Part shown: positions 40,168 to 51,155 of the stretch, one piece after another
Numbering within the stretch: position 1 is the stretch's first letter
How the letters are laid out: the number at the start of each line of letters is the position of its first letter
From: Prevotella herbatica
GTDB taxonomy: Bacteria; Bacteroidota; Bacteroidia; Bacteroidales; Bacteroidaceae
Direction of reading: 5' to 3'
DNA: 64,000 bases
Assembly (NCBI RefSeq): GCF_017347605.1
Contig: NZ_AP024484.1
Coordinates: 2,928,501 to 2,992,500 of the forward strand
Notes under the pieces: model-generated
Databases searched by the model: none
The model's input: the letters and a program-made list of their open reading frames with translations, nothing else
Told to the model about the DNA's origin: nothing
Program-made: the position numbers and the translations under genes

Positions 40168-42636
40168 ATGAATATTTCTTATAAATGGCTTAAAGAATAC
40201 GTCGATTTCGACCTTACACCGCAGGAAACTGCTGATGCATTGACATCTGTGGGACTAGAAGTAGACGCTCTTGAAGAAGTTCAGACTATAAAGGGGGGGC
40301 TTGAAGGACTGTATGTCGGCAAAGTACTGACATGCGAAAGTCACCCAAACAGTGATCATCTGCATATAACAACGGTAGACTTAGGAAAAGGTGAACCACA
40401 GCAGATTGTTTGTGGCGCCCCAAATGTGGCTGCTGGTCAGAAAGTAATCGTTGCCGATTTGGGCTGCGTTTTATATGATGGTGAGGAGTCATTTACCATT
40501 AAGAGAAGCAAACTACGTGGTGTTGAGTCATTAGGTATGATTTGTGCCGAAGACGAGATTGGCGTAGGTACAGATCATGCAGGAATAATTGTTTTGCCAG
40601 AGGATGCTGTTGTAGGAACTCCTGCAGCTGATTACTATCACCTTGAAAGTGACTGGATAATAGAAATAGATATAACTGCTAACCATGGAGATGCTTTGTC
40701 TCACTATGGTGTAGCGCGCGATTTCTATGCTTGGTTAAAGCAGAACGGATATGCAACAAGTTTGCATCGTCCTGATTGCTCTGCATTCTGCGTAGATAAT
40801 GAAGATCTGAAGATTGATGTAGACTTGCAAAATACTGATGCTTGCAAGCGCTATTCATGTATAAGTATTTCTGGATGCGAAGTGAAGGAGAGTCCTGAAT
40901 GGTTGCAGAATAAATTGCGCATTATCGGTTTACGCCCTATTAATAATATTGTGGATATCACAAATTATATAATGATGGCTTATGGTCAGCCTATGCATTG
41001 CTTTGATGCAGACATGGTGAAAGGTCATAAGATCGTTGTGCGCACTCAACCAGAAGGAACAAAATTTGTTACTCTAGACGGTGAGGAGCATACACTAGGT
41101 GCTCGCGACCTGAGTATATGCAACGCAGAAGATCCGATGTGTATCGCTGGTATCTTCGGCGGAAAGGGTAGTGGAACTTATGATACTACGACTAACGTGG
41201 TATTAGAAAGTGCATACTTCCACCCAACATGGATTCGCAAGAGCACTCGTCGTCATGGATTAAGTACAGACGCAAGTTATCGTTTTGAGCGTGGTATTGA
41301 TCCTAATGGCAATATCTATGCATTGAAGCAGGCTGCTATCTTGTGTAAAGAACTTGCCGGTGGTAAGATCTCTATGCAGATAAAGGATGTATATCCAGAA
41401 CCTATTGAAGGTTTTAACGTAGATTTGTCTTATGAATATGTACATAATTTAATAGGTAAGGAAATAGGCAAGGAAACCATCAAAGAAATCGTTACAAGCT
41501 TGGAAATGAAGATTGTATCTGAGACAAATGAAGGTATTTCAATTGTTGTTCCTCCTTATCGTTCTGATGTTCAGCGTCCATGTGATGTTGTTGAGGACAT
41601 ACTTCGTATATACGGATATAATAATGTAGAAATTCCTACTCAGCTAAAGAGTTCTCTTACAATAGCTGGTGATGAAGATAAGAAACATCGTCTTCAAAAC
41701 CTTGTGAGTGAGCAACTTGTAGGTTGTGGATTCAATGAAATATTGAACAACTCGCTTTCAAAACTTTCTTATTACGCAGATAACGATTATAACGCATACA
41801 GTCTTGATACAACCGTTAAGGTGATGAATCCGCTTAGTGCTGATTTGGGCGTTATGCGTCAGACAATGTTATTTGGTGGTTTGGAGAGTATTTTGAGAAA
41901 TGTTAATCGCAAAAGCAGTAATCTTCGTTTCTTTGAGGTTGGTAACACCTATAAGTATGATAAGTCTAAATGGACTGAAGAGGATCCTGCAAGAGCATAC
42001 GGTCAGGAGCAGCACATGGCTCTTTGGCTTACAGGAAAGCGTGTAGAAGGTTCTTGGATTCATCCTGATGAAGATTCTAGTTTCTATGAGCTAATGGCTT
42101 ATGTAAAGAATATCTTCGCTCATGTAGGTCTTGGAATAAACAAACTTGTGCTTGAAAAGAGCGACAACAATATATTCTCTAAGGGGCTTGTTTACAAAAA
42201 CCGCGGAGGTAAAGTGTTTACAGAGATTGGTATTCTAAATAACAAGGTTCTTAAGAAATTTGATATAGAACAGACAATCTTCTATGCTGATATCTATTGG
42301 GACAATGTTACTAAGGCTGTGAAGAAGGAAACTTTGGAATATCAGGAGATAAGCAAGTTCCCAGCTGTGAGCAGAGACTTGGCATTGCTGATAGACAAGA
42401 ACGTAGAGTTTGAGCTGATTGAGCAGATTGCATTGCAGACTGATAAGAAACTATTGAAGAGTGTAGACTTGTTTGATGTATATGAAGGTAAGAATCTGCC
42501 TGCTGGTAAGAAGAGCTACGCCATTAACTTTATCCTACAGGATGATACAAAAACCCTGAACGACAAGGCCATTGACGCAATCATGCAGAAGATGATTAAG
42601 CAGTTGTGCGCTAAGCTAGGTGCTGAATTGCGATAA
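40168..42636 (+). CDS. pheT: Phenylalanine-tRNA ligase beta subunit
   Basis: Large subunit of the alpha2-beta2 phenylalanyl-tRNA synthetase, 822 residues, normal length. Domains in order: N-terminal MNISYKWLKEYVDFDL; EMAP/OB tRNA-binding domain (residues about 40-150, GKVLTCESHPNSDHLHITTV); B3/B4 editing domain with IVDITNYIMMAYGQPMHCFD; B5 domain; catalytic-like core; and C-terminal anticodon-binding FDX-ACB domain (KFPAVSRDLALLIDKNVEFE). pheS is not adjacent, which is common in Bacteroidota. yebC follows by 49 bases on the same strand. Confidence 0.96.
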   Translation: MNISYKWLKEYVDFDLTPQETADALTSVGLEVDALEEVQTIKGGLEGLYVGKVLTCESHPNSDHLHITTVDLGKGEPQQIVCGAPNVAAGQKVIVADLGCVLYDGEESFTIKRSKLRGVESLGMICAEDEIGVGTDHAGIIVLPEDAVVGTPAADYYHLESDWIIEIDITANHGDALSHYGVARDFYAWLKQNGYATSLHRPDCSAFCVDNEDLKIDVDLQNTDACKRYSCISISGCEVKESPEWLQNKLRIIGLRPINNIVDITNYIMMAYGQPMHCFDADMVKGHKIVVRTQPEGTKFVTLDGEEHTLGARDLSICNAEDPMCIAGIFGGKGSGTYDTTTNVVLESAYFHPTWIRKSTRRHGLSTDASYRFERGIDPNGNIYALKQAAILCKELAGGKISMQIKDVYPEPIEGFNVDLSYEYVHNLIGKEIGKETIKEIVTSLEMKIVSETNEGISIVVPPYRSDVQRPCDVVEDILRIYGYNNVEIPTQLKSSLTIAGDEDKKHRLQNLVSEQLVGCGFNEILNNSLSKLSYYADNDYNAYSLDTTVKVMNPLSADLGVMRQTMLFGGLESILRNVNRKSSNLRFFEVGNTYKYDKSKWTEEDPARAYGQEQHMALWLTGKRVEGSWIHPDEDSSFYELMAYVKNIFAHVGLGINKLVLEKSDNNIFSKGLVYKNRGGKVFTEIGILNNKVLKKFDIEQTIFYADIYWDNVTKAVKKETLEYQEISKFPAVSRDLALLIDKNVEFELIEQIALQTDKKLLKSVDLFDVYEGKNLPAGKKSYAINFILQDDTKTLNDKAIDAIMQKMIKQLCAKLGAELR

Positions 42637-42685
42637 AAGATAAAGATAATTTAAGTAAAAAAATAATCGATAAATTTAAAATTCA

Positions 42686-43426
42686 ATGGGAAGAGCATTT
42701 GAATATCGTAAAGCTACGAAGATGAAAAGATGGGGTCACATGGCCCGTACATTCACAAAATTGGGTAAGCAGATTGCTATTGCAGTAAAAGCTGGTGGTC
42801 CTGAACCTGAGAACAATCCAACACTTCGTGCTCTCATTGCAAACTGCAAACGTGAGAACATGCCTAAGGACAACGTCGATCGCGCAATCAAGAATGCGAT
42901 GGGCAAGGACCAAAGTGATTATAAGGATGTTACTTATGAGGGATATGGCCCTCACGGAATAGCTGTGTTTGTTGATACTCTTACAGACAATACTACACGT
43001 ACTGTAGCCGATGTTCGTTCTATATTCAATAAGTTTAACGGAAACCTTGGTACACAGGGTAGTCTTTCTTTCCTTTTCGATCACAAATGTGTATTCACAT
43101 TCAAGAAGAAGGATGGTATTGACATGGATGAACTTATCCTAGACCTTATTGATTATGGAGTAGAAGATGAATATGATGAAGACGAGGAAGCTGGCGAGGT
43201 AACTATTTATGGTTCTCCAACAAGTTTCAGTGACATTCAGAAGCATCTTGAGGCAGACGGTTTCGAGGTTACAGGTGCAGAATTTACTCGTATTCCTAAC
43301 GATTTGAAGGCGGTAACTCCTGAAGAGCGTGCAACTATTGAAAAGATGGTTGATAAATTGGAAGAGTTTGAGGATGTACAGACTGTATATACCAACATGA
43401 TGCCGGAAGAAGATACAGAAGAGTAA
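42686..43426 (+). CDS. YebC/PmpR family protein
   Basis: A 246-residue cytoplasmic protein of the YebC/TACO1 family. It begins MGRAFEYRKATKMKRWGHMA, then FTKLGKQIAIAVKAGGPEPENNP and KRENMPKDNVDRAIKNAMGK, all family hallmarks. It has an acidic stretch, DEYDEDEEAGE, in the middle. YebC members act as regulators and, in recent work, as factors helping ribosomes through proline stretches. It is followed 5 bases later by the TSCPD gene. Confidence 0.92.
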   Translation: MGRAFEYRKATKMKRWGHMARTFTKLGKQIAIAVKAGGPEPENNPTLRALIANCKRENMPKDNVDRAIKNAMGKDQSDYKDVTYEGYGPHGIAVFVDTLTDNTTRTVADVRSIFNKFNGNLGTQGSLSFLFDHKCVFTFKKKDGIDMDELILDLIDYGVEDEYDEDEEAGEVTIYGSPTSFSDIQKHLEADGFEVTGAEFTRIPNDLKAVTPEERATIEKMVDKLEEFEDVQTVYTNMMPEEDTEE

Positions 43427-43431
43427 AAATT

Positions 43432-43692
43432 ATGTCTCGTCATATTTCATATAAGCCAAAGGGTGTATGCTCTCGCATGATAAATATTGATGTTGATGAC
43501 AACAATATAATCACAAATCTGGAATTTGTGGGTGGTTGCGATGGCAATACGCACGGAATTATGGCATTGGTCAAGGGAATGAAAGTTGATGATGTTAAAT
43601 CAAGATTAAAGGGAATTGCTTGTGGAACAAAAGCTACAAGTTGCCCTGATCAACTTGCAATAGCTCTTGATAAACTAGAAAAGGGAGAATAA
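43432..43692 (+). CDS. TSCPD domain protein (TIGR03905 family)
   Basis: An 86-residue protein with the signature CGTKATSCPDQLAIAL near its end and GGCDGNTHGIMALVKG in the middle. TSCPD domains also occur at the C-terminus of B12-dependent ribonucleotide reductases; the stand-alone form has no established function. It lies 5 bases after yebC and shares its terminator, so the two are one operon. Confidence 0.85.
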   Translation: MSRHISYKPKGVCSRMINIDVDDNNIITNLEFVGGCDGNTHGIMALVKGMKVDDVKSRLKGIACGTKATSCPDQLAIALDKLEKGE

Positions 43693-43710
43693 TTTATACA
43701 GATAAAACAA

Positions 43711-43748
43711 AAAAACAGAAATCTTTATTTGATAGAGATTTCTGTTTT
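43711..43748. terminator. Bidirectional terminator
   Basis: AAAAACAGAAATCT and AGATTTCTGTTTTT form a 14-bp perfect stem with A and T tracts on the two sides, between the TSCPD gene and the convergent lipoprotein gene. Confidence 0.92.
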
Positions 43749-43753
43749 TTTTA

Positions 43754-44152
43754 TTATTTTATTTCTTTGTTATTGAAGTCATGCTTGAAAAGAATTTCCT
43801 GTGGGTCCTTGTGTGAATGAACAACATATCTGAAATTCAATCCTCCGTCAATATAACCTTTTATACCAGTGTTATCAGAAATGCCTTTCTTCAATCCGTC
43901 AATAATCTTCTTGTTGTTTTTGTTGATGATAACAGCATTGTCCATCTTGTCAGAGAATGAACAGTAGTATATAATTGTTCTGGTAGAATTTTCGAAAGTC
44001 ATACTGTCAGTACGAGTATAGTTGATAAACGGTGTAGGACAGTACTTCTGAGTGTATTCTTTAGTCTCTCTTTTTGCACGTTCATCAATGGTTTCATGGT
44101 GGCAAGCTGTGAGAACAAGCACCGAAATAATCAAAATAAATGTTTTTTTCAT
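43754..44152 (-). CDS. Small lipoprotein, unknown function
   Basis: A 132-residue lipoprotein. Signal peptide MKKTFILIISVLVLTACHHE has lipobox LTAC (Cys17). The mature part is basic and about 115 residues, with KYCPTPFINYTRTDSMTFEN and a pattern TIIYYCSFSDKMDN. No family is recognised. Its promoter (TATCTTTG, 44183-44176 on the - strand) faces away from the lepA promoter 24 bases further on. Confidence 0.75.
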   Translation of the reverse strand: MKKTFILIISVLVLTACHHETIDERAKRETKEYTQKYCPTPFINYTRTDSMTFENSTRTIIYYCSFSDKMDNAVIINKNNKKIIDGLKKGISDNTGIKGYIDGGLNFRYVVHSHKDPQEILFKHDFNNKEIK

Positions 44153-44175
44153 AATACAAATGCTTTATTTTCGTG

Positions 44176-44214
44176 CAAAGATAATAATAAATTGCGGAAA
44201 AATCGTTATCTTTG
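44176..44214. promoter_or_regulatory. Divergent promoters of the lipoprotein gene and lepA
   Basis: Two TATCTTTG elements point apart: 44183-44176 on the - strand for the lipoprotein, and 44207-44214 on the + strand for lepA. Confidence 0.7.
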
Positions 44215-44238
44215 CGCTTTAAAAGGATATAAATTAAC

Positions 44239-46032
44239 ATGGATAATATAAATAAAATACGTAATTTCTGTATCATTGCTCATATTGATCATGGTAAATC
44301 AACATTGGCTGATAGACTTTTGGAGCGAACAAAGACGATCCAAATTACGGGAGGTCAGATGCTTGATGACATGGATCTTGAGCGAGAGCGTGGAATTACT
44401 ATTAAGAGTCATGCTATACAGATGGCATATAAGGCTAAGGATGAGCAATCATACATTCTTAATCTTATAGATACTCCGGGACACGTAGACTTCTCTTATG
44501 AGGTTTCTCGTTCTATTGCGGCGTGTGAGGGTGCTTTGCTTGTAGTTGATGCTACACAGGGCGTTCAGGCTCAGACGATATCAAATCTGTATATGGCGAT
44601 AGAGCATGACTTGGAGATTATTCCTGTAATCAACAAGATTGATATGCCTAATGCTATGCCTGACGAGGTAGAGGATGAAATTATAGATCTTATTGGTTGC
44701 GACAGAAGCGACATATTAAGAGCATCTGGAAAGACAGGTGAGGGCGTTGATGATATACTTGAAGCTGTAGTTGCTCGTGTTCCTCATCCTGTTGGTGACG
44801 TGAATGCTCCAGCTCAGGCTTTGATTTTTGACTCAATATTTAATAGCTTCCGTGGAGTTATCGTACTTTGTAAGATTATTAACGGTAGCATAAAGAAAGG
44901 TGAAAGGGTAAAGTTCTTTAATACAGATATGGAATATACTGCTGATGAAGTAGGTGTGTTGAAAATGGATATGGTTCCATGCAGCACATTGTCTAGCGGT
45001 GAAGTGGGATATATCATAAGTGGTATAAAGAACGCTACTGAGGTAAAGGTAGGTGATACAGTCACGTCTGTAGTAAACCCATGTAAAGAGGCTATTGCTG
45101 GATTCCAGGAAGTAAAGCCTATGGTGTTTGCAGGTTTATATCCGATAGACCCTAATGATTATGAAAATCTAAGGGCTTCTTTGGAAAAATTGCAGCTTAA
45201 TGATGCTTCGCTTACATTCTCACCTGAGAGTTCTATAGCTTTGGGATTTGGTTTCAGATGTGGATTCCTTGGACTTCTGCACATGGAAATTGTTCAGGAA
45301 CGTTTAGAGCGTGAATTCAATATGGATGTAATCACAACAGTTCCTAACGTTTCATATATGGTATATGATAAGCAGGGAAATGAGAATGAAGTTCATAATC
45401 CATCAGGATTGCCAGATCAGACATTAATAGACCATATTGAGGAACCTTATATCAGAGCTACAATCATTACTGGTGCTGAATATATAGGTCCGATAATGAA
45501 GTTATGCCTTGACAAGAGAAGCGAGCTTATAAATCAGGAATATGTGAGTGGTAACAGAGTAGAGTTGCACTTCATGATCCCGTTGGGGGAAATTGTGATA
45601 GACTTTTATGATAAGTTGAAGAGTATATCAAAGGGATATGCCTCATTTGACTATCATGTAGATTCTTTCCGCCCATCAAAATTGGCTAAGTTGGATATTT
45701 TGCTGAACGGTGAACCGGTTGATGCCCTTTCAACGTTGACACACGAGAGCAATGCTGTGAACTTTGGACGCAGAATGTGCGAGAAGCTGAAAGAGTTGAT
45801 ACCTCGTCAGCAATTCGATATAGCAATCCAGGCAGCCATAGGAGCTAAGATAGTTGCACGTGAGACCGTAAAGCAGGTGCGTAAGGATGTAACAGCTAAA
45901 TGTTATGGTGGTGATGTCAGCCGAAAGCGTAAGCTCTTGGAAAAGCAAAAGCAAGGTAAAAAGCGCATGAAACAGGTTGGAAATGTGCAAGTTCCGCAGA
46001 AGGCATTCTTGGCTGTCCTTAAACTTGATTAA
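44239..46032 (+). CDS. lepA: Elongation factor 4
   Basis: Ribosome-bound GTPase LepA/EF4, 597 residues. GTPase motifs are AHIDHGKST (G1), RGITIKS (G2), DTPGHVDF (G3), NKIDMP (G4). The LepA-specific C-terminal domain has the conserved [20 protein letters not shown]. Function is ribosome back-translocation or biogenesis, mild in most bacteria. It starts 25 bases after a consensus -7 element and stands alone. Confidence 0.97.
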   Translation: MDNINKIRNFCIIAHIDHGKSTLADRLLERTKTIQITGGQMLDDMDLERERGITIKSHAIQMAYKAKDEQSYILNLIDTPGHVDFSYEVSRSIAACEGALLVVDATQGVQAQTISNLYMAIEHDLEIIPVINKIDMPNAMPDEVEDEIIDLIGCDRSDILRASGKTGEGVDDILEAVVARVPHPVGDVNAPAQALIFDSIFNSFRGVIVLCKIINGSIKKGERVKFFNTDMEYTADEVGVLKMDMVPCSTLSSGEVGYIISGIKNATEVKVGDTVTSVVNPCKEAIAGFQEVKPMVFAGLYPIDPNDYENLRASLEKLQLNDASLTFSPESSIALGFGFRCGFLGLLHMEIVQERLEREFNMDVITTVPNVSYMVYDKQGNENEVHNPSGLPDQTLIDHIEEPYIRATIITGAEYIGPIMKLCLDKRSELINQEYVSGNRVELHFMIPLGEIVIDFYDKLKSISKGYASFDYHVDSFRPSKLAKLDILLNGEPVDALSTLTHESNAVNFGRRMCEKLKELIPRQQFDIAIQAAIGAKIVARETVKQVRKDVTAKCYGGDVSRKRKLLEKQKQGKKRMKQVGNVQVPQKAFLAVLKLD

Positions 46033-46079
46033 TTTATACTATAATACTTGGAAGATAACTAAAATTTGGAGGAAACTTT

Positions 46080-46676
46080 ATGAAAGAACTAGTAAACACA
46101 CCACGCGATATTGCACGTGAATTAGCACGAAAGTATAGCACGATGACACATGAAGAACTAGATACTTTGGAAAGTATTCTTGTTCCGATGAAAATCGCAA
46201 AGGGTGAAATGATTATCAAAGAAGGTGATATTTGTGAGAATATCTACTATATTGATAAAGGACTTGTGCGCCAGTTCTATTTTAAGAATGGCAAGGAAGT
46301 TACTGAACATCTTGGTGAAGACCGTACAATATTCATGTGTATAGAAAGTCTTTTTAAAGAGACTCCATCACATTTGCAGGTTGAAGCTTTGGAACCTTGT
46401 ATGATTTATGCTCTTCCTAAGCATCATCTTGAAAGTGTAGCTCTTCATAATGTCAACATTCAGATTCTTTATCGAAAAATACTCGAAGAAAGCCTGATAC
46501 TTTCTCAGGTACATGCAGACTTAGTAAGATTTGAAACAGCTGGTGATAGATATAAGAAAATGTGTAAGTTGATGCCTCAGGTTGTTTTGCGTGCTCCATT
46601 AGTGTTTATAGCAAGTTATCTCCAAATGACTCCAGAAACTTTGAGTAGGGTAAGGGCTTCTACTCTGGTTGATTAA
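46080..46676 (+). CDS. Crp/Fnr family transcriptional regulator
   Basis: A 198-residue protein with an N-terminal cyclic-nucleotide-binding-like domain (IAKGEMIIKEGDICENIYYI and DKGLVRQFYFKNGKEVTEHL) and a short C-terminal helix-turn-helix (FIASYLQMTPETLSRVRAST). It lacks the cysteines of Fnr. Such proteins in Bacteroidota are usually of unknown effector. It lies 47 bases after lepA and before a strong terminator, and could be cotranscribed with lepA. Confidence 0.85.
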   Translation: MKELVNTPRDIARELARKYSTMTHEELDTLESILVPMKIAKGEMIIKEGDICENIYYIDKGLVRQFYFKNGKEVTEHLGEDRTIFMCIESLFKETPSHLQVEALEPCMIYALPKHHLESVALHNVNIQILYRKILEESLILSQVHADLVRFETAGDRYKKMCKLMPQVVLRAPLVFIASYLQMTPETLSRVRASTLVD

Positions 46677-46716
46677 TAGTGATATCAATGTGTAATTTCC
46701 AAAAGAATTTATATAA

Positions 46717-46754
46717 AAAAGAAGGATGAAGTATTTTTACTTCATCCTTCTTTT
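46717..46754. terminator. Bidirectional terminator
   Basis: AAAAGAAGGATGAAGTA and its complement form a 17-bp stem around TTTT between the Crp-like gene and the convergent malic enzyme gene. Confidence 0.92.
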
Positions 46755-46772
46755 ATATTTAGGCTTATTGTC

Positions 46773-49061
46773 TTATTTGTTGTTCTTAAGCTTTTCAACG
46801 TAAGCGTCAATTACTGCAACAGCGGTAATATTTACAACATCGTTTACAGAACTTTCAAAGTCTGTGAAATGTATAGCCTTGTTTAATCCCATTTGGATAG
46901 GGCCTATAATCTCGCAATCAGGGTCTAATGCCTGAAGAAGTTTATAGCTACAGTTTGCACTGCTCATGTTAGGGAATACAAGTGTATTTACATCTTTGCC
47001 CTTGAGACGGCTAAATGGATATTTGTCGTCACGCAATTCTTTGTTGAGCGCAAAGTTGACTTGCATCTCTCCGTCGATAGCGAGCTCTGGATATAAATCC
47101 TGCATGTGTTTTACGGCTGAATGCACTTTAACAGGACTTCCCTTGTCGTCTGTTCCGAAGTTTGAATAACTAAGCATAGCAATAACTGGTTCCTCATTGA
47201 AGAACTTGACTGTATGTGCGCTTAGTTTTGCAATGTCTGTAAGTATATTCTCGTCAGGATGCCTATTGATAAGTGTATCTGCAATATAATATGTACCCTT
47301 CTTAGTATTCAGAATATGCATTGTTCCAAAGGTGTTAAACTCAGGTCTTACTCCAATAACTTCCTTTGCAACCTTTATCGTATTGCTATATTTTGTGTAT
47401 AGACCTGTGATGAAAGCATCTGCATAGCCGTTTTCAACCATGCTCATACCGAAGTAATTGCGCTCATACATCTTGTCGTAAGCTTCGTCGAAAGTATAAC
47501 CTTGGCGAGAACGTTTTTCTGTAAGATGTTTAGCGAATGTAGCACGGCGACCTTGTTCCTGGTCTGCTCTCATGTCAATGATTTCTACACCACTAAGGTC
47601 TAGTTTCAAGCGAGTTGCAAGGCGAGTTAGACGGTCTGGATTACCAAGAAGTATTGGATTGCATATACCTTCCTGCTTAGCTTGAACAGCAGCCTTCATC
47701 ATAGTAGGGTGTCCGCCTTCGGCAAATACAACCTTTTGTGGATGTAAGCGAGCTGTATCGTGAAGTTTGCGAGTCAGTGCAGTCTCTTGTCCAAGAAGTT
47801 GGAGCAAGTTTTTCTTATATGCTTCCCAATCAGTAATAGTTTTACGTGCTACACCACTTTCAATAGCGGCTTTAGCAACGGCAGCACTAACTTCTGTGAT
47901 AAGTCGTGGGTCAACAGGTTTTGGGATGAAATATTTAGGACCGAACGTAAGGTCACTGACATGATATACGTCATTGACAACATCTGGAACAGGTTGTTTT
48001 GCAAGGTCGGCAATTGCTTTTACTGCAGCCATTTTCATTTCTTCGTTGATAGCTCTAGCATGAACATCAAGAGCACCACGGAAAATATAAGGGAATCCAA
48101 TTACATTGTTTATCTGATTAGGATAGTCACTACGTCCTGTGCTCATTAAAACGTCAGGACGACTTTCCATAGCATCTTCGTAAGAAATCTCTGGAACAGG
48201 ATTGGCAAGTGCGAATACGATAGGGTTATTAGACATTGAGCGAATCATATCCTGTGTAAGGATATTACCCTTGCTAAGTCCCAAGAATACATCAGCATTC
48301 TTCATTGCTTCTTCCAAAGTATGAATACCTTTGCGGCTAGTAGCAAATAATGCTTTCTGTGGAGTGAGCTTTTCTCTGTCTTTAGTTATTACACCCTTAG
48401 AGTCGAGCATTATGATATTCTCAACTTTTGCTCCAAGAGCTACATATAGTTTGGTGCAACTAATAGCTGCTGCGCCAGCACCATTTACAACAATCTTGAC
48501 TTTACTGATGTCTTTCCCAGTAACTTCAAGAGCGTTAAGAAGTCCAGCAGAAGAAATGATCGCAGTTCCATGCTGGTCATCATGCATTACTGGTATATCT
48601 AGAGTCTTCTTTAATCGTTCCTCAATATAGAAACATTCAGGAGCTTTAATATCCTCAAGATTTATACCACCGAAAGTAGGTGCAATCTTTTCTACAGCTT
48701 CGCAGAACTTTTCTGGATCTTTTTCTGCTACTTCGATGTCAAACACATCAACACCACCATAAATTTTGAATAGTAAGCCTTTACCCTCCATTACTGGTTT
48801 ACCACTCATAGCACCTATATCACCAAGGCCAAGAACGGCAGTTCCATTACTGATTACGGCAACAAGATTGCCCTTGTCAGTATATTTGTATACACTGTCC
48901 GGATCAGCTTGAATCTCAAGACATGGGTATGCAACACCAGGTGAATAAGCTAAACTCAAATCAGTTTGTGTGTGATAAGGCTTAGTTGGCTTTACTTCAA
49001 TTTTGCCCGGACGTCCATTCTCGTGATACTCCAGAGCAGCTTCCTTAGTAATCTTTACCAT
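46773..49061 (-). CDS. maeB: NADP-dependent malic enzyme with phosphotransacetylase-like domain
   Basis: Converts malate to pyruvate and CO2 with NADP. The 762-residue protein has the MaeB layout. Residues 1-420 form the malic enzyme with [32 protein letters not shown], the catalytic-site [16 protein letters not shown], and the NADP fold [12 protein letters not shown]. Residues about 430-762 form a phosphate acetyltransferase-like domain ([20 protein letters not shown], then [16 protein letters not shown]), which is regulatory in E. coli MaeB. It is monocistronic with promoter TAACTTTG at 49123-49116 on the - strand. Confidence 0.95.
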   Translation of the reverse strand: MVKITKEAALEYHENGRPGKIEVKPTKPYHTQTDLSLAYSPGVAYPCLEIQADPDSVYKYTDKGNLVAVISNGTAVLGLGDIGAMSGKPVMEGKGLLFKIYGGVDVFDIEVAEKDPEKFCEAVEKIAPTFGGINLEDIKAPECFYIEERLKKTLDIPVMHDDQHGTAIISSAGLLNALEVTGKDISKVKIVVNGAGAAAISCTKLYVALGAKVENIIMLDSKGVITKDREKLTPQKALFATSRKGIHTLEEAMKNADVFLGLSKGNILTQDMIRSMSNNPIVFALANPVPEISYEDAMESRPDVLMSTGRSDYPNQINNVIGFPYIFRGALDVHARAINEEMKMAAVKAIADLAKQPVPDVVNDVYHVSDLTFGPKYFIPKPVDPRLITEVSAAVAKAAIESGVARKTITDWEAYKKNLLQLLGQETALTRKLHDTARLHPQKVVFAEGGHPTMMKAAVQAKQEGICNPILLGNPDRLTRLATRLKLDLSGVEIIDMRADQEQGRRATFAKHLTEKRSRQGYTFDEAYDKMYERNYFGMSMVENGYADAFITGLYTKYSNTIKVAKEVIGVRPEFNTFGTMHILNTKKGTYYIADTLINRHPDENILTDIAKLSAHTVKFFNEEPVIAMLSYSNFGTDDKGSPVKVHSAVKHMQDLYPELAIDGEMQVNFALNKELRDDKYPFSRLKGKDVNTLVFPNMSSANCSYKLLQALDPDCEIIGPIQMGLNKAIHFTDFESSVNDVVNITAVAVIDAYVEKLKNNK

Positions 49062-49115
49062 TTTCTAGTAATTAAAGTTCAATTCTCTACTTTTAATTTT
49101 TCCTTCTAACATGCG

Positions 49116-49174
49116 CAAAGTTAGTAAAAAACGTTTAAATGAGTGCGAGTTTTTTGTTATTTTTTGTAACTTTG
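49116..49174. promoter_or_regulatory. Divergent promoters of maeB and the TetR operon
   Basis: TAACTTTG on the - strand (49123-49116) for the malic enzyme and TAACTTTG on the + strand (49167-49174) for the tetR-DUF2520-kdsC-maf operon. The TetR protein could act on either. Confidence 0.65.
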
Positions 49175-49213
49175 CAGAATAATATTTAAACTCATTACGG
49201 TGAACGGTTGCTT

Positions 49214-49846
49214 ATGCATAAAATTAATATTCAAACTGAGTATCGGGAACAGTTGAAAGACCGCATTCTGAATTTAGCCATGCATGAATTCTATGTTAAT
49301 GGAATCAAGCGTGTCAAAATGGATGACATAGCGAAAAAACTGGTCATATCAAAGCGTACTCTTTATGAAATATACAACAAAAAAGAAGATCTTTTACTTG
49401 AGGGTATAAAGATGTCTGAATGTTTGTGTGATAATCACATGGAGGAATTTCAAAAAGAAAAGGCTCCAGATGTGATGGATATTCTTGTGGAATTTTATAA
49501 GGTACAAATGGAGAAGGTTCGTACAGTAAATCCTTTGTTCTTTGCTGAATTACATAAGTATTCTAAAATTGTTAATTATCTTTCTAAGCGGCACGAATTG
49601 CGTAGGAACAAGTCGCACATGTTTTTTAAGCGTGGTATTAGGGACGGGTATTTTCGTGATGACATTGATTATTCTTTGGTTGAACGTTTCAGCAATGCAA
49701 CAATGGAGTATGTGATGGATAATAAGTTGTATGAGACTTATAGCATGCAACACATCTTATATAATGTAATGTTCTTGTTTATGCGTGGTTTCTGTACTGA
49801 TAAGGGACTGGCTATAATGGACATGAAAATAAAGAGGCTAAAATGA
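49214..49846 (+). CDS. TetR family transcriptional regulator
   Basis: A 210-residue regulator. The N-terminal helix-turn-helix is ILNLAMHEFYVNGIKRVKMD and DIAKKLVISKRTLYEIYNKK; the rest is the helical ligand domain. I use ATG 49214; an in-frame TTG two codons upstream is also possible. It overlaps the next gene by ATGA and is the first of four genes in an operon for housekeeping functions, so it may regulate these or the divergent malic enzyme. Confidence 0.88.
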   Translation: MHKINIQTEYREQLKDRILNLAMHEFYVNGIKRVKMDDIAKKLVISKRTLYEIYNKKEDLLLEGIKMSECLCDNHMEEFQKEKAPDVMDILVEFYKVQMEKVRTVNPLFFAELHKYSKIVNYLSKRHELRRNKSHMFFKRGIRDGYFRDDIDYSLVERFSNATMEYVMDNKLYETYSMQHILYNVMFLFMRGFCTDKGLAIMDMKIKRLK

Positions 49847-50631
49847 AAATTTCATTGATTGGCTCAGGAAACTTGGCTACAAATATAGGAGTGGCTTTAT
49901 TTAATTCAGGCAATAAAGTCGTTCAAGTTTATAGTAACACTCTTTCTCATGCCACTTCTTTAGCTGATAAAATAGGGGCAAATGCCGTAGATGATATTTA
50001 TAATGTAAGTGATGAAGCTGATTTGTATATCGTGGCTTTGAAGGATGATGTGCTAGAGAACATCATTCCATCACTATGTAAAAATAAATCTGATAAGTTC
50101 TTCTTTCATACAGCAGGTAGTATGCCAATGGATATCTTTAAAGGATATGCAGAGCACTATGGGGTGCTTTATCCTATGCAGACTTTCTCAAAACAACGCA
50201 TTGTAGACTTTAAAGTAATTCCTTGTTTCATAGAGGCTTCTGATGAGTTGGCTAAATCTATACTTGAAAATATTTGTAGTGATATATCTGACCGAATTAA
50301 TGAGCTCTCAACAGAAAGAAGAAAGTATTTACATCTAGCAGCTGTATTTGCATGTAACTTTGCTAATCACTGTTATGAAATTTCGTCGGAGATATTGAAT
50401 GAAAATGGTATACCTTTTGATGTGATGCTGCCTTTGATTGACGAAACTGCAAAGAAGGTGCACGATGTGAAACCAAAGGATGCTCAAACTGGTCCTGCTG
50501 TGAGATATGATGAAAACGTAATTAGTCGTCAGATGCAATTACTGGATGGTAATCCATTTAATCAAGAAATCTATGAACTTATGAGTAAAGCAATCCATTG
50601 TACCGCAATAAATAAAAATTCAGACCTATGA
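49843..50631 (+). CDS. Rossmann-like/DUF2520 oxidoreductase-like protein
   Basis: A 262-residue cytoplasmic protein. N-terminal NAD(P)-binding fold [20 protein letters not shown], then [20 protein letters not shown] and YPMQTFSKQ, and a C-terminal helical DUF2520 domain ([20 protein letters not shown]). The fold is related to pyrroline-5-carboxylate reductase, but the substrate is unknown. ATGA overlaps on both sides couple it to tetR and the KdsC-like gene. Confidence 0.87.
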   Translation: MKISLIGSGNLATNIGVALFNSGNKVVQVYSNTLSHATSLADKIGANAVDDIYNVSDEADLYIVALKDDVLENIIPSLCKNKSDKFFFHTAGSMPMDIFKGYAEHYGVLYPMQTFSKQRIVDFKVIPCFIEASDELAKSILENICSDISDRINELSTERRKYLHLAAVFACNFANHCYEISSEILNENGIPFDVMLPLIDETAKKVHDVKPKDAQTGPAVRYDENVISRQMQLLDGNPFNQEIYELMSKAIHCTAINKNSDL

Positions 50632-51146
50632 TAAACTATGATTTGAGTAAGGTTAAAGCTATCGTTTTTGATGTCGATGGAGTTTTGTCTGCTGAGACAA
50701 TAGTATTGTCGCATGACGGAGAGCCTTTGCGCACAGTGAATATAAAGGATGGTTATGCCATTCAACTTGCTGTTAAGATGGGTGTTAAAATAGCTATTCT
50801 TACAGGTGGAAATACAGAGGCTGTGAGAATGCGCTATGAGCATCTTGGCGTTGAGGATATTTACATGAACTGCGCTGTTAAGGTTACTGTTTATGATGAA
50901 TTTCTTAAAAAGCATAATCTTAAAGATGATGAAGTTATTTATGTAGGTGACGACATTCCTGACTATGAGGTTATGCGACGTTGTGGTTGCCCTTGTTGTC
51001 CAGCAGATGCATGTACTGATATTAAGAGTATCTGCGTCTATATAAGTTCTCGTAATGGAGGACATGGTTGTGGACGTGATATCATAGAACAAGTGCTTCG
51101 TGCTAATGGAAAATGGCTAAGTGATGCGAAGGCTTTTGGATGGTAA
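50628..51146 (+). CDS. KdsC-like HAD phosphatase
   Basis: A 172-residue HAD-superfamily phosphatase of the KdsC (C0) type, probably 3-deoxy-manno-octulosonate-8-phosphate phosphatase of lipopolysaccharide synthesis. The nucleophile motif is VFDVDGVL, motif II AILTGGN, motif III lysine in [13 protein letters not shown], and motif [13 protein letters not shown], followed by [15 protein letters not shown] and [10 protein letters not shown]. It overlaps the DUF2520 gene by 4 bases and precedes maf by 9. Confidence 0.88.
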   Translation: MINYDLSKVKAIVFDVDGVLSAETIVLSHDGEPLRTVNIKDGYAIQLAVKMGVKIAILTGGNTEAVRMRYEHLGVEDIYMNCAVKVTVYDEFLKKHNLKDDEVIYVGDDIPDYEVMRRCGCPCCPADACTDIKSICVYISSRNGGHGCGRDIIEQVLRANGKWLSDAKAFGW

Positions 51147-51155
51147 TATATAATT